Source: a virus
Virus record (IMG/VR): IMGVR_UViG_3300020180_000043
Location: 1-41,910 of that record
DNA length: 41,910 nucleotides
Direction: 5' to 3' (one strand)
A program made the translations under genes and the position numbers. The first letter of the stretch is position 1, and every line of letters starts with the position of its first letter. The notes beneath the pieces are model-generated. The model did not search any database. It had not been told where the DNA came from and was given only the letters and a program-made list of their open reading frames with translations. This document shows positions 23,880 to 32,843 of the stretch, piece by piece.

Positions 23880-24602
23880 CTACCAAGTGATTCTAATCAC
23901 TCTTAAATACATGCCCTGAATAACACCTACATCAGGACACACAACAATAAACTCGTTATTTCCAGAAACAAAGTTTGCTCCTGTAATAGTAAACTGATGC
24001 ATTGCGTTGTATCCCGGATCAGGAACTACAACAATCCCTTGTGAGACACCGTTTACATAGATTCCGTTAATTGCCTGATCCGCGGCTATCTCAACAACTA
24101 TAGACAAAGTCGGTCTGTTGACAAAACTCAAAACCTGAACGTTTGTCTTATATTGAACATCGTCAACACCACCAGATTTATCACTCCGCTTACTAATCCA
24201 TGACAACCCTGTACTAGGAACTGCCCAAGCACCATCCGTAGTAAGAAAACCATCTGTATACCCACCAGTATAGTTCTCCTGGACACTCCACTTTTTGTCA
24301 GCATTAAAAGCACCACTAGGTGCATAAACAGATCCGGTGTCGTACATTAACACACCGTTCTGACATTTAACAAACAGCTTACAAATATCACCGAAGACAG
24401 GGTTTGTTTCGTTGATATTTGTTATCTCATTCAGAATGTTAATCGAGGTAAACGCTCCAGTCAACGTCTTGAGATAATCAATAAGCTGTCGGTTAAACCT
24501 TTCCTGCTCCAACTGAACTTTATACAGATCCCACTTGGCGTCAGGCCTAGGTGGGATTGGCATTGGGTATCCGCTAAGTAATGACTGCAATCCTGTTTTC
24601 AT
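23880..24602 (-). CDS. Tail-associated fibre-like protein, 240 aa
   Basis: The start is the ATG at 24602, which overlaps the nozzle gene's stop as ATGA; the longer frame from 24653 is not used. The protein begins MKTGLQSLLSGYPMPIPPRP. A helical segment DLYKVQLEQERFNRQLIDYL (about 25-44) is followed by a beta-rich region (about 70-240) with Gly/Asn/Tyr-rich turns (YTGGYTDGFLTTDGAW). The end has a beta-sandwich, carbohydrate-binding-like look (INGIYVNGVSQGIVVV, FVSGNNEFIVV). Translational coupling to the nozzle gene suggests it is part of the tail, perhaps a tip or fibre attachment. Confidence 0.55.
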   Translation of the reverse strand: MKTGLQSLLSGYPMPIPPRPDAKWDLYKVQLEQERFNRQLIDYLKTLTGAFTSINILNEITNINETNPVFGDICKLFVKCQNGVLMYDTGSVYAPSGAFNADKKWSVQENYTGGYTDGFLTTDGAWAVPSTGLSWISKRSDKSGGVDDVQYKTNVQVLSFVNRPTLSIVVEIAADQAINGIYVNGVSQGIVVVPDPGYNAMHQFTITGANFVSGNNEFIVVCPDVGVIQGMYLRVIRITW

Positions 24603-26206
24603 GCAGCACCGCCTGGAGTAACCCATAACCTCAACCAACGTCCCTGAATCCAACTAGACGGACAATCATTTTTGACTTTTATCCGTAAGTTCTTCGACAT
24701 TACGTCGATGTTTACCTTATACTTAGTCCACTGGTTTGTCAGTGTAAGTTTCTTAACAAACGTGTACGACTGACCTTGATCTTTTGTGTAGTAGATCTCT
24801 GCTTCAAACCCACGAAGCTCGAGTTCTATTTCAATCCACCTACCGTACTCAGACTGATAACCTGACGGCACTGTGAAGTCTATCGAATCCCACCAAGCGT
24901 CGACTGCTGTGTTTGCATCGTTTTGAGCCGTATCGTCCAGTAACACCACCCTACCACTTGACGTTCCGGCAACTCTAACAGGAAACCCACCTTTAATAGA
25001 CCCCTGTGCCCAACTTGTTAGTGACTGATCCCAACCAACTCCTGCGATTTGTGGTGAGTTCCATTTAAGATTTTGATCTCGCGAGAAAAACCCCATTGAG
25101 ATAAATCTATCTTTATACTTAAGTCTCGACCACACACTGTTGGACATATCTCCGACCTGATACTCGACGTTGTAAAAGTGACTCTCGTCGTTCGCGGTTG
25201 GGTAACAAAAGTAGACTTGTCTTTTAGCTGCGTCGTGAAACGCAAAGGAGAAGTGTCTTTTGGACGCGTATAGTTCATCGCGATACCCTCTGTAAATACG
25301 ATCACCGATCTCACGTGTAAGAGTCGTCCCGTCAAACAGGACAATGTTTTCTTGACTCATGTACAAAAGATACTGACCTATATTCACCACCGACCTAGAA
25401 CTTAACAGTCTAGATTCTTGCATTAGTTTGACAAACGTCATCCCAATAGCACCACCAACATACTGCATCGCATGTATACTATTTAACGTAAAGATATAAC
25501 ATCTATCCGCTAATGGAACCAATCTTTGAATCGGTCCATCAACGTCTGTCATAATAGCGATACCAGTACCACCATCACTAACAGACGAATCAAAACTTAT
25601 CAAAGACTGTAAATTACTCCAGTACACAGCTGTGACATTATCAGACGCTGTCTTTACATTCCCCATAACGACCTGATTAAAATAACCAGTAATCGTTTTG
25701 CAGGTTACGAAACCTGTAATCCCGGCAGGAGCATACAATGCGAACTTAGCCGCAGCACCGTCCCAATACCGTGGTTGATCCTTCCCGTTTGTAATCACCA
25801 CCCATTTTTTGAACACACTAGACCCATCAAGCCCACTAACTATCGCGTAATCAAGTGTGTCTGACTCAACCCCAGTCCAATTAACATCAACTCCACCAGA
25901 CTGGTATGTTATATTAACCCAGTCAAGAGTACTTGTGTCAAACTTGTACTGTTTCTTGGTTGTAAACGCGAGGAGTGTTTTAGTTCCTGTAAGACTCTCA
26001 TACTCCACTACACCAATAACAGGATCGGTAAGCGTTGTTCCGAGGTATGAGTACCCAGTACGCTTCTGCACAATACCCTTAGTAAACACCATGTTTTTGG
26101 TGTCTGGACTGGTGTGTGGGTTAGCCTGAGGTGACGGATCGAGTGTATTCAACCCGATAAGCGGGTAGATCTCGTCTTTTGGTAGATATCGTTTTCCTGA
26201 TTTCAT
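24599..26206 (-). CDS. Tail nozzle protein (T7 gp12 / tail tubular protein B-like)
   Basis: This 535-residue protein begins with the motif common in podovirus nozzle proteins: YPLIGLNTLDPSPQANPHTS, DTKNMVFTKGIVQKRTGYSY. The remainder is a repeated beta-strand pattern consistent with the beta-propeller of gp12-like nozzles (TLLAFTTKKQYKFDTSTLDW, VVITNGKDQPRYWDG, LVPLADRCYIFTLNSIHAM). The end is a beta-sandwich (WIEIELELRGFEAEIYYTKD). Its position after the adaptor and fibre genes agrees. It would cap the short tail and gate DNA release. The start lies seven bases after the preceding gene's stop. Confidence 0.75.
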   Translation of the reverse strand: MKSGKRYLPKDEIYPLIGLNTLDPSPQANPHTSPDTKNMVFTKGIVQKRTGYSYLGTTLTDPVIGVVEYESLTGTKTLLAFTTKKQYKFDTSTLDWVNITYQSGGVDVNWTGVESDTLDYAIVSGLDGSSVFKKWVVITNGKDQPRYWDGAAAKFALYAPAGITGFVTCKTITGYFNQVVMGNVKTASDNVTAVYWSNLQSLISFDSSVSDGGTGIAIMTDVDGPIQRLVPLADRCYIFTLNSIHAMQYVGGAIGMTFVKLMQESRLLSSRSVVNIGQYLLYMSQENIVLFDGTTLTREIGDRIYRGYRDELYASKRHFSFAFHDAAKRQVYFCYPTANDESHFYNVEYQVGDMSNSVWSRLKYKDRFISMGFFSRDQNLKWNSPQIAGVGWDQSLTSWAQGSIKGGFPVRVAGTSSGRVVLLDDTAQNDANTAVDAWWDSIDFTVPSGYQSEYGRWIEIELELRGFEAEIYYTKDQGQSYTFVKKLTLTNQWTKYKVNIDVMSKNLRIKVKNDCPSSWIQGRWLRLWVTPGGAA

Positions 26207-26212
26207 TAGTAT

Positions 26213-27061
26213 TCACAGGAGTTTATAAATTTCAACAACAGCGAACACTTCAACACCACCTAACGACGTCGCAACACCCATCCCACTAGTCGACTTAAGC
26301 GTTCCGCATATGTGTTGCAGCTCAAACACCGAATCAACAGCGAGATCAAGATATGTCTCGACCTCGCTGTGATTCATATCACCATCTGTGGCATTAGATG
26401 TTGACGGTGTCCCGTACGCTGCTGTTGCTCCAGATGTGATGTTAGCTAACCTCACCTGGTGCTGATCACACCTGTATCCAGCAGCTCTGGCTTTTACTCT
26501 ATACGTTCCGGCGACCAAAGTAAACTGATTAGCCGCCAATGTAACAATCGCACCGACATCGGTATGTTCTGTTTGGAGTGTCCGAGTTCTCCACCCACCG
26601 GGCGTAAACGTCCCACCGTTTGACCCGTCAGCTTTCTCATCCTTGATGATTGCATACGGATAAATACCGAGTGTAAACCCAGTCGCAACTTTATCCTTCG
26701 TCAACAACCCGTCAAGAACCTGATCAACGTCAACGACTTTCATAGACTGCCAACCAGTACCGTCCCAATAATGAAACGCACCGGTCGTGTCTTTGACAAA
26801 AATTCGTCCGTCATCTTCAGCGTTTAACGGTGTAGTTCCATCTGGACGATTACTTGGAAACGCTGTTTGATAATACGCAACAGCTGAACCATTTTTGTGC
26901 TCACCACCAACACTACTCGCTGCTGGTAATACATGCTCTTTCTCAACCCTGATCCTAGTACCTTTTCTAAGATCACGAAATTCCTTTGGTCCATCTGCTT
27001 GATCATCACTGTCTGTAGGAAGTGTTTCATCCCAACCAGTTCCATCACCACTACTAGGCAT
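26213..27061 (-). CDS. Tail fibre-type protein, 282 aa
   Basis: ATG at 27061 follows AGGTG. Residues 1-60 form a polar attachment segment (DETLPTDSDDQADGPKEFRD). Residues about 60-120 carry a fibre-tip-like strand cluster (DDGRIFVKDTTGAFHYWDGT). Residues about 150-282 resemble a C1q/TNF-like jelly-roll head: GGWRTRTLQTEHTDVGAIV, FTLVAGTYRVKARAAGY, EVETYLDLAVDSVFELQHIC and GVEVFAVVEIYKLL. That domain is common at the receptor end of phage fibres. The gene sits between the adaptor and nozzle genes. Confidence 0.65.
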   Translation of the reverse strand: MPSSGDGTGWDETLPTDSDDQADGPKEFRDLRKGTRIRVEKEHVLPAASSVGGEHKNGSAVAYYQTAFPSNRPDGTTPLNAEDDGRIFVKDTTGAFHYWDGTGWQSMKVVDVDQVLDGLLTKDKVATGFTLGIYPYAIIKDEKADGSNGGTFTPGGWRTRTLQTEHTDVGAIVTLAANQFTLVAGTYRVKARAAGYRCDQHQVRLANITSGATAAYGTPSTSNATDGDMNHSEVETYLDLAVDSVFELQHICGTLKSTSGMGVATSLGGVEVFAVVEIYKLL

Positions 27062-27069
27062 TGATCACC

Positions 27070-27756
27070 TCAAGTTCGTGTAAAATCGTTAAGTCGGTAA
27101 TCTTGCATTCCAGGTCGTGGTTGTCCGTGCTGTTGTGCTCCACGCATACCACGCTTTTGTGCTGTACGACTCGAATCAGCTCTGCGTGTAATATCAAAAG
27201 CACGTTCATACTCGACGTTCCAAAACTGTGCGTCACTCAACATCTGAATGCTTTTATAAACATACGCAGTTGCGTAAGCAATCAAAGCTTCGTCTAGATT
27301 CGCACTAGCTGGTGAGTCTGTTGTTTCTTCGAGCAACTCGATAGAATCATACGTCAACTCTAACGTATAACTACCATTCGACCTCGGTACGAAAAATAAC
27401 TGCCCGTTCTGCTCATACGCGATTGTCGGTTTACCGCTACTTGACGTATCCTCGTCACCAAGTGCCGGAAAATTCTGCACCAGATAAGACTTAGAATACA
27501 CATTCACAACCTGTGCACCTGTCACAGTCCCATCGTCTTTAATCCTCACAGACACAAGCTGTAATGCGTCTGTCGGTAAACTAATACTGACCTGATCCTC
27601 GACAACAGCTGTGTCGACAACGATTCTTGTCTGCTTAAAAGGCCAACGCATGTTGATCTGTTTAAGTCCTAAGTCAATCGCTGTGTAGATAAGATCAGTC
27701 TTGTCATCCCTGTTTGTATGAAGAACAACGACGTCTTTGATTTCTTCTTTTGTCAC
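27070..27756 (-). CDS. Head-tail adaptor (T7 gp11 / tail tubular protein A-like)
   Basis: Start GTG at 27756 with AGGTG upstream; 228 residues. The order is an N-terminal helical region (TAIDLGLKQINMRWPFKQTR), a central beta region (DALQLVSVRIKDDGTVTGAQ, QNGQLFFVPRSNGSYTLELT) and a C-terminal helix pair (LDEALIAYATAYVYKSIQML, FWNVEYERAFDITRRADSS) with a basic Gln-rich tail. This is the layout of podovirus gp11-type adaptors, which dock on the portal and connect to the nozzle. Location just after the capsid genes and before the nozzle agrees. Confidence 0.7.
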   Translation of the reverse strand: MTKEEIKDVVVLHTNRDDKTDLIYTAIDLGLKQINMRWPFKQTRIVVDTAVVEDQVSISLPTDALQLVSVRIKDDGTVTGAQVVNVYSKSYLVQNFPALGDEDTSSSGKPTIAYEQNGQLFFVPRSNGSYTLELTYDSIELLEETTDSPASANLDEALIAYATAYVYKSIQMLSDAQFWNVEYERAFDITRRADSSRTAQKRGMRGAQQHGQPRPGMQDYRLNDFTRT

Positions 27757-27766
27757 AAATCACCTA

Positions 27767-28039
27767 TTAAGGTGTAACCTTAGCCCAGGTAAACGTAGTT
27801 GCATTCGTCCATGACGAGCAGATATAAACAGCACTGTTAGTAACATCGAGACACATCATGCCTTGCCTGTCTGGATTATCAGCAGGTGTATCCGTAGCAG
27901 GTGCTCCAGCTTTATGCACAATTGAGTCTTTCAAGTTAACATTGTGAGCGCTCGTCTTAGGCAATTTCATGTACTTGTTTGCCAGTGCAAGTTTACGCTT
28001 TTGTAAACCACTTACTTTGAGATTTGCTCCGAGTGCCAT
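27767..28039 (-). CDS. Small virion-region protein, 90 aa
   Basis: ATG at 28039 follows AAAGGTG. The N-terminal half is basic (NLKVSGLQKRKLALANKYMK). The C-terminal half is a short beta segment (GMMCLDVTNSAVYICSSWTN, then FTWAKVTP) like the small fibre or collar domains that display a Trp-rich strand end. No family is assigned. It lies just downstream of a strong leftward terminator and a copy of the recurring dyad element, so it may begin its own transcript. Confidence 0.65.
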   Translation of the reverse strand: MALGANLKVSGLQKRKLALANKYMKLPKTSAHNVNLKDSIVHKAGAPATDTPADNPDRQGMMCLDVTNSAVYICSSWTNATTFTWAKVTP

Positions 28040-28050
28040 ATTTCACCTTT

Positions 28051-28073
28051 GACGTTTCTAAACCAGAACCCTC
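28051..28073 (-). promoter_or_regulatory. Copy 4 of the recurring dyad element, leftward
   Basis: On the minus strand GAGGGTTCT, then a short loop, then TAGAAACGTC, followed directly by AAAGGTG and the ATG of the 90-residue gene. It lies between a strong terminator and the gene start, the expected place for a regulatory leader. Confidence 0.55.
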
Positions 28074-28110
28074 AAAAAAAGGGGTGGGTCGTGTGTCATA
28101 ACCCACCCCC
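28074..28110 (-). terminator. Strong leftward rho-independent terminator
   Basis: On the minus strand GGGGTGGGT and ACCCACCCC form a perfect 9-bp GC-rich stem over an 11-base loop, followed by seven T. It ends the transcript of the head genes (terminase to decoration) before the tail genes. Confidence 0.85.
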
Positions 28111-28123
28111 CAACCAAGGACAA

Positions 28124-28606
28124 TTACAGTGCGTTGATATTCGCCCAGACAGTACCAGTAGCTGACGAATTCGCTTCCAACGAAATCGCACCTTTACGAT
28201 ACTTAGGTGCAGTCGCTGCTGCTGTATCATTCTCCATACGAACAGTACCGGTTACTAGGAGCAAGCTACCGCCAGCAGTCTGTGCCGAACCATCACCCTT
28301 AACCTTTACCTGAGCAAGTCCGAGACACTGAACCCAGCCATAATACTGAGTTACAATAGTCGTACTCTTAACCACACCAGCAAACAAGGCTAGATTCACG
28401 GCCAACGGCAGTTTGACAGACTGCAACACTGTCGTAGTGTTTGCAATCGTATGACAAACCGGCTCAGTAGCGTTGATCGTAGATGCGTCGAGATTCTGCA
28501 CCCAACGGTAGACGTTTCCGTCGTCTTCGAATCTCAACGTACCCACACCTTCTACGTCGGTCACTTTGCTGTCTGTCAGATAAGTCTGAAACAAATGTTT
28601 TTGCAT
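28124..28606 (-). CDS. Putative capsid decoration protein, 160 aa
   Basis: The start at 28606 (MQKHLFQTYLTDSKVTDVEG) is chosen because GAGG lies upstream; the frame to 28705 runs into the capsid gene's end. The protein is beta-rich and Thr/Ala/Gly-rich (TLRFEDDGNVYRWVQNLDAS, YYGWVQCLGLAQVKVKGDGS, TGTVRMENDTAAATAPKYRK), the composition of small head-stabilising or decoration proteins. It directly follows the major capsid gene in the same direction, which is the usual place for a decoration gene. Function is inferred from place and composition. Confidence 0.55.
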   Translation of the reverse strand: MQKHLFQTYLTDSKVTDVEGVGTLRFEDDGNVYRWVQNLDASTINATEPVCHTIANTTTVLQSVKLPLAVNLALFAGVVKSTTIVTQYYGWVQCLGLAQVKVKGDGSAQTAGGSLLLVTGTVRMENDTAAATAPKYRKGAISLEANSSATGTVWANINAL

Positions 28607-28664
28607 GATAAAAACCTCAAAAATTCCTGTTGAACTCACTCCTAAACCAAGCCGCAAGACAAAA

Positions 28665-29672
28665 TTAAGTGGTATACAACCGACCGTGTCGTCGTGGCTC
28701 ATCACAAACGATATTCAATCTCGTGATGATATACGCAATACGTTCGAGCTGACCTGGAATGTCACGCCAGTCGGTCATCGCAAACCACAGCATTGGATCA
28801 TAAACAACCTCAATCTTTGAACTATTCAGGAACAAGATGTCCTGGACAGTTAGATTGGGAGTCCACATCATATCCGCACCCCGGAATTTCAAAGTCTGAA
28901 ATCCAAGATTCAGAAGTTTCTGATCTCCCAGGATTTGAATCTGATCCAACCCGACAGCTGAATATGTCTCGTACAGAGTTTTAGTCGTAATCAACCCGTC
29001 AACCGGTGTCTGGTTGTTAGTCACGGTGTTGAAGAAACTATCCATATCCGTAACAAGGTTAATCTCAGGGTTCGCTGTGAGTATCTTGTATCTCGGAGTC
29101 CAGAACACGTTTCCAACAGTTGGTACGTCACTCGTGAACGTGGTAGGTCGTGCGATACGACCATACGTTCCAGTGTTTCTGGTTCCCGAAGGAGGAACCA
29201 AATCATTAAGTCCCTGCAACGACTTACCAGTCTCGGCAGCCACGTGTGCAGTAAGCAGCTTACTCTCATAAGTCTGCTTCATCGTCTCCATCGCGACTTT
29301 GATCCCACGATCAACATAGTCAACGATCTTAAACTTTCCTCGGTTAGCTGCGTCTTTCAGCAGGTCACGTTGGACATTGGTTGCCGTATTCCTGAAATCC
29401 CAGAACGCAGCTGTGTGTGTTTCCTGAGTACCAGTCGGCAGAACATCACCACGACCGATGTCTTTCGTAGTTCCCAGGTTATACCACACTGTACGTTCAA
29501 TAGTGTCGCCACCGGCTTGCTGCTGAAAACAACCCTTCATCTTAAGCCAAGCCCAGAGAATAGTTGATTCAAGCACGTTGTCGGCTGCTTCTGCACGGAT
29601 TTCATACCAAGTATCCGTGAAAGCATTGTCAATCGTTTTCGAAAATGTCGGTAATGTTGATGCTGCTGGCAT
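28665..29672 (-). CDS. Major capsid protein (HK97-fold candidate)
   Basis: ATG at 29672 has GGAG five bases upstream; the GTG at 29678 overlaps that site. The protein has 335 residues and begins MPAASTLPTFSKTIDNAFTD. A charged helical segment (DYVDRGIKVAMETMKQTYES, about 118-137) resembles the spine helix. It is followed by P-domain and A-domain-like beta strands (KILTANPEINLVTDMDSFFN, LDQIQILGDQKLLNLGFQTL) and a C-terminal strand and helix (WRDIPGQLERIAYIITRLN). Length and position between scaffold and decoration genes suit a podovirus major capsid. The fold is inferred, not proven. Confidence 0.75.
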   Translation of the reverse strand: MPAASTLPTFSKTIDNAFTDTWYEIRAEAADNVLESTILWAWLKMKGCFQQQAGGDTIERTVWYNLGTTKDIGRGDVLPTGTQETHTAAFWDFRNTATNVQRDLLKDAANRGKFKIVDYVDRGIKVAMETMKQTYESKLLTAHVAAETGKSLQGLNDLVPPSGTRNTGTYGRIARPTTFTSDVPTVGNVFWTPRYKILTANPEINLVTDMDSFFNTVTNNQTPVDGLITTKTLYETYSAVGLDQIQILGDQKLLNLGFQTLKFRGADMMWTPNLTVQDILFLNSSKIEVVYDPMLWFAMTDWRDIPGQLERIAYIITRLNIVCDEPRRHGRLYTT

Positions 29673-29686
29673 TGTCACTCCATTAT

Positions 29687-29712
29687 AACAAAGGACTGAA
29701 CTATATCAGTCC
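29687..29712 (-). terminator. Hairpin between scaffold and capsid genes
   Basis: On the minus strand GGACTGA and TCAGTCC (29706-29712 and 29693-29699) pair perfectly over a 6-base loop, followed by TTTGTT. A TATAAT lies just downstream (29682-29687) but without a good -35 partner. It may be an attenuating terminator or an RNA processing or stability hairpin that sets the high expression of the capsid gene. Confidence 0.5.
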
Positions 29713-29719
29713 TCAAGAC

Positions 29720-30553
29720 TTACTGCTCGAGAAAATCGTTTGGATTGGCATCAACCAACCCGTTAACGGTATTCCGAACAGCCATCCGAATCGCTTCGGA
29801 CGTGTGTGAACGTGGCTTACGATTTTGAGAGTTTGCTATTACCGTCGAGGGTCGCTCTGACGCTGCTCGACTTGCTTTCGGTACAAGTTGTCCGCTTCTA
29901 CTCTTAGCGAGAATGTACAAGTCCTCAGCAGTCAAATTGGGGTTTGCTTCGCTCATCGACACCATCGTGTCGGCATATGAATCGAAATCATTATACTTCT
30001 TACGGACACCGTCAACCTGCTGACTAATCTGCTGCTGCTCGTGCTGTTTTGCATAACCCTTCACTTCTTGCAACTCTTGCACGACCGGAGTTAGCATCGA
30101 TTTGATAGTACCCTGCAACATAGGTTTGACAGTCTTAAGAAAATGACCCATCAATTGACGATTATTCATCTCGTCATAATTAGGTTCTTCTTCTAAACCA
30201 GTCAAACCAGCTTGATTCTGATCTTGATCTTGTTTGCCTTGACCACCTGATCCATCATTCGGATCGAGACTGCTAATCTTTACTTTGCGACCCTCTGCTC
30301 GAGCTCTAAGTAGCTCGGCAAAGTCTGCATCACGCATAAACTCTGCAAGCACTTCTTGTTTGACTTGTGCCTGCGTAGCACGTGTGATCTTGTCAAGTGC
30401 AATCTTGGTAACCTGATTGTTAACACCTTGATCTTCTTGTCCGCCATCACCCTGGTCATCACCTTCACCCTGATCACCGTTTAGCTCGGCACCAAAGTTT
30501 GTAGGCCTACGACCACTATTTGCCATGATACTGCTATTATCAAAACGACCCAT
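29720..30553 (-). CDS. Putative scaffolding protein, 277 aa
   Basis: ATG at 30553 follows AGGAG. The N-terminal 120 residues are very acidic and Gly/Gln-rich (GDQGEGDDQGDGGQEDQGVN, later DPNDGSGGQGKQDQDQNQAG) with a charged helix between them. Residues about 120-215 are helical (LMGHFLKTVKPMLQGTIKSM, KGYAKQHEQQQISQQVD). The C-terminus is basic (KASRAASERPS, RKPRSHTSEAIRMAVRN). Acidic disordered, helical and basic C-terminal parts in this order, directly upstream of the capsid gene, are typical of phage scaffolds. Confidence 0.7.
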   Translation of the reverse strand: MGRFDNSSIMANSGRRPTNFGAELNGDQGEGDDQGDGGQEDQGVNNQVTKIALDKITRATQAQVKQEVLAEFMRDADFAELLRARAEGRKVKISSLDPNDGSGGQGKQDQDQNQAGLTGLEEEPNYDEMNNRQLMGHFLKTVKPMLQGTIKSMLTPVVQELQEVKGYAKQHEQQQISQQVDGVRKKYNDFDSYADTMVSMSEANPNLTAEDLYILAKSRSGQLVPKASRAASERPSTVIANSQNRKPRSHTSEAIRMAVRNTVNGLVDANPNDFLEQ

Positions 30554-30595
30554 GACTAACTCCTAATAAAAATAAAGAAACTGTCAGTTTGACTA

Positions 30596-30862
30596 TCACA
30601 CCACATCAGATGGTTCTTGTGTTCTGACCTGAGTCAGATCACGTAACATACTATCCTTACGGTATTGTGCAACAAGTCTGCGTTGGATTAACTGCAAACT
30701 TCGAATTAAAAGCGTCGTATCTCGTCCGTTGAAAGGAACTCCGTCCTTCACGTCGAGTGTTACAATCCACTGTCCTCGAACGTTGATAGCCGTAACGCGT
30801 TTAGTAGCGTCCCGCACATCTTCGCTCGTAACAGTTGGATTTACAATGTTACTAATTAACAT
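30596..30862 (-). CDS. Hypothetical protein, 88 aa
   Basis: ATG at 30862 follows AAGGAG. It begins MLISNIVNPTVTSEDVRDAT, is alpha/beta, and has a basic helix (SLQLIQRRLVAQYRKDSMLR). No family is recognised. It is encoded between the portal and scaffold genes, so a small head-completion or assembly role is possible. Confidence 0.65.
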   Translation of the reverse strand: MLISNIVNPTVTSEDVRDATKRVTAINVRGQWIVTLDVKDGVPFNGRDTTLLIRSLQLIQRRLVAQYRKDSMLRDLTQVRTQEPSDVV

Positions 30863-30884
30863 CTAAGATCTCCTTAAAAACCAG

Positions 30885-31151
30885 TTAACTGAAAGTATCA
30901 CTTACCAGTCCTTTAGACTCCAGAAACTGTTTTGCCTGCTTACTCGAACTGATCATAGGCCCTTTACCATCAGGTGTTGCATGTTTGAACACAAACGGTC
31001 TAAACAACGGAACACCGCGTTCATACTTCGCACTCTTGTAATTATTCACCTCCGACTTGTTTACAAGTCTATATCTGCCCGGTCGAATTTCCAGAAACAC
31101 CTTGTCCGGGTTGACCGACGGCAGCGTCTTGACCTTGCGGGGCTTGTCCAC
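30885..31151 (-). CDS. Small basic protein overlapping the portal gene end, 88 aa
   Basis: The start is a GTG at 31151, six bases after AAGGAG, so the site is convincing even though it lies inside the portal gene in another frame (83-base overlap). The sequence is basic (DKPRKVKTLPSVNPDKVFLE, YKSAKYERGVPLFRPFVFKH). It ends SKQAKQFLESKGLVSDTFS, a possible SAP- or LEM-like or Lsr2-like short helix pair, but this is not certain. No family is recognised. Confidence 0.65.
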   Translation of the reverse strand: MDKPRKVKTLPSVNPDKVFLEIRPGRYRLVNKSEVNNYKSAKYERGVPLFRPFVFKHATPDGKGPMISSSKQAKQFLESKGLVSDTFS

Positions 31152-32790
31152 TTAGAACTCCTTGCTTAAAGATTGATGTAAACCCTGGATCATTAAACGC
31201 GAATGACAAATGTCTACGCAGTTGAACAGGATCGACTAACGGATCTTGTCTCAACATCATGTACATGTTCATAGCATTTTGACGGCGTTGTGCTAATCCC
31301 TCTGGTGGGTTGATGGAGAATCCTACGTCATACCTAAACTCTCCTTTAATCTGATCACCAGTAATCTGTTTGTACATCATCTCACCGTCTGGACCAAGAA
31401 TCTCTACAACCTGTGGTGTCCTCCAAAACTCCCAACAGATTGGATTAAGTTTCTTAAAAATAGCTTTGTAAGAAAGTGCAATCTGACCTTGCCTGCGATT
31501 CATCCGCATGTTTGACGCGTTACTTACAATAGTAGCTTCTGTCGCAGATCTACGACTACTGGAATCAAACTCACCAGCTTGATTCGCTGATAATCCAACC
31601 ATCTCTCGCGAATTCCTACGGACATGTTCAGCTTCCATCAACACACCCGTGTCTGCCTGAACTTGCATCGGAAACACTTTGTCTCTAATAGACCCCTCAG
31701 TAACACGTTTGAACTGAGCTAGTGCTCCAACATCAGCACTGAGAAAATTCTCTATCTCAGCTTCATCCATCAACCCTTCTTCCATTAAGAATTTAATCAC
31801 CCTGGCTCTACGATGCTTCTGACCCTGCAACGCTATATCAGCCAGTTCTAGTTGAGCGTTCAGTAGATACTCAGCGTCGCTGGTGACCCAGATTTTTCCT
31901 GACTTCGGATTAAATCCCATCTCAACAAACGGAAGTCCGTCTATCTGCAACAGATCTTCTTCGTTTCTCAAAAACGATTCATGCCCTGTCGCGATAACAT
32001 AAATCTTTGCGGTACGTTGATCGTGAATTTCCCACAACTCAACATATTCAGTATTTCCACGAACACCACCAATCCGATACATTTCCTTCCCAATCCTGTA
32101 AGGACGCATCGGACTCTCATACGACTTAACAGCATCCTGAATTGTAAGAGATGCCTGAACACTTCGACCACGATACTTGACATCATCCCGAACTTCATCA
32201 ATATGTCGTACGACTCTGTGTGCTATCCAAGGAGCGTGTTTAAGATCACGTGTCCCCCAGGGTACTACGATGTCGTGTGGTTGGATTGCTTTAATCCACG
32301 GCATACCAGCTTGTGCTCTAAACTCAATCCTTTGATTCTTAGTGTTAAACTGAGTCATGCTAAAACCCATCTCTTTATTATGGACCTGACCATAATCAAA
32401 CTTCTTAGCATAACCAAACTCAGAATCATACCCAAGCTTAAAAAACGCCTTACCCCACAGAAACGCATAATGTGTAGCGTTAACAACTTCTTCGCAGATG
32501 TCTAAGTCGTCCATTAGTGTGTTATCCAACCTCTCTTGGATAACAGCGTTTGCCAGAGAACTACTATCTCTCGCCTTTACCGTGATGTAAGGATACGGTA
32601 CTGTAAGAGCACTTAGTAACGAATCACCTGTCGCGATCATCAAGTTTGGTCCAGCGATTACTTGACTCGGATGTCTGTTAGAGAACAACTGTTCTAACGT
32701 ATTCCAACCGTCCTCTCGTGCGTAGAGACGACGGTATTCTAAACCCTTGTCAATCTCATCAAACCATTCAGATACAGTGAGTTCTTTCAT
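31069..32790 (-). CDS. Portal protein, 573 aa
   Basis: ATG at 32790 follows AGGATG. The protein begins MKELTVSEWFDEIDKGLEYR. It has the usual helical and beta wing order of podovirus portals: LMIATGDSLLSALTVPYPYI, ICEEVVNATHYAFLWGKAFF, PHDIVVPWGTRDLKHAPWIA, LLNAQLELADIALQGQKHRR, then the helical stem and crown (REMVGLSANQAGEFDSSSRR, SATEATIVSNASNMRMNRRQ) and a Gln/Gly-rich tail (APQGQDAAVGQPGQGVSGN). It forms the DNA entry ring for the terminase encoded upstream. Length is within the portal range. Confidence 0.85.
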   Translation of the reverse strand: MKELTVSEWFDEIDKGLEYRRLYAREDGWNTLEQLFSNRHPSQVIAGPNLMIATGDSLLSALTVPYPYITVKARDSSSLANAVIQERLDNTLMDDLDICEEVVNATHYAFLWGKAFFKLGYDSEFGYAKKFDYGQVHNKEMGFSMTQFNTKNQRIEFRAQAGMPWIKAIQPHDIVVPWGTRDLKHAPWIAHRVVRHIDEVRDDVKYRGRSVQASLTIQDAVKSYESPMRPYRIGKEMYRIGGVRGNTEYVELWEIHDQRTAKIYVIATGHESFLRNEEDLLQIDGLPFVEMGFNPKSGKIWVTSDAEYLLNAQLELADIALQGQKHRRARVIKFLMEEGLMDEAEIENFLSADVGALAQFKRVTEGSIRDKVFPMQVQADTGVLMEAEHVRRNSREMVGLSANQAGEFDSSSRRSATEATIVSNASNMRMNRRQGQIALSYKAIFKKLNPICWEFWRTPQVVEILGPDGEMMYKQITGDQIKGEFRYDVGFSINPPEGLAQRRQNAMNMYMMLRQDPLVDPVQLRRHLSFAFNDPGFTSIFKQGVLSGQAPQGQDAAVGQPGQGVSGNSTGQI

Positions 32791-32843
32791 TTTGTCAGCA
32801 TCCTATAAATACTATCACCGCAACCCAAACTCGAACTCACGAC

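Noticed and set aside
29682-29687. TATAAT as a promoter for the capsid gene
   Set aside because: No acceptable -35 at 16-18 bases upstream; the hexamer overlaps the hairpin tail and SD region, so chance is likely.
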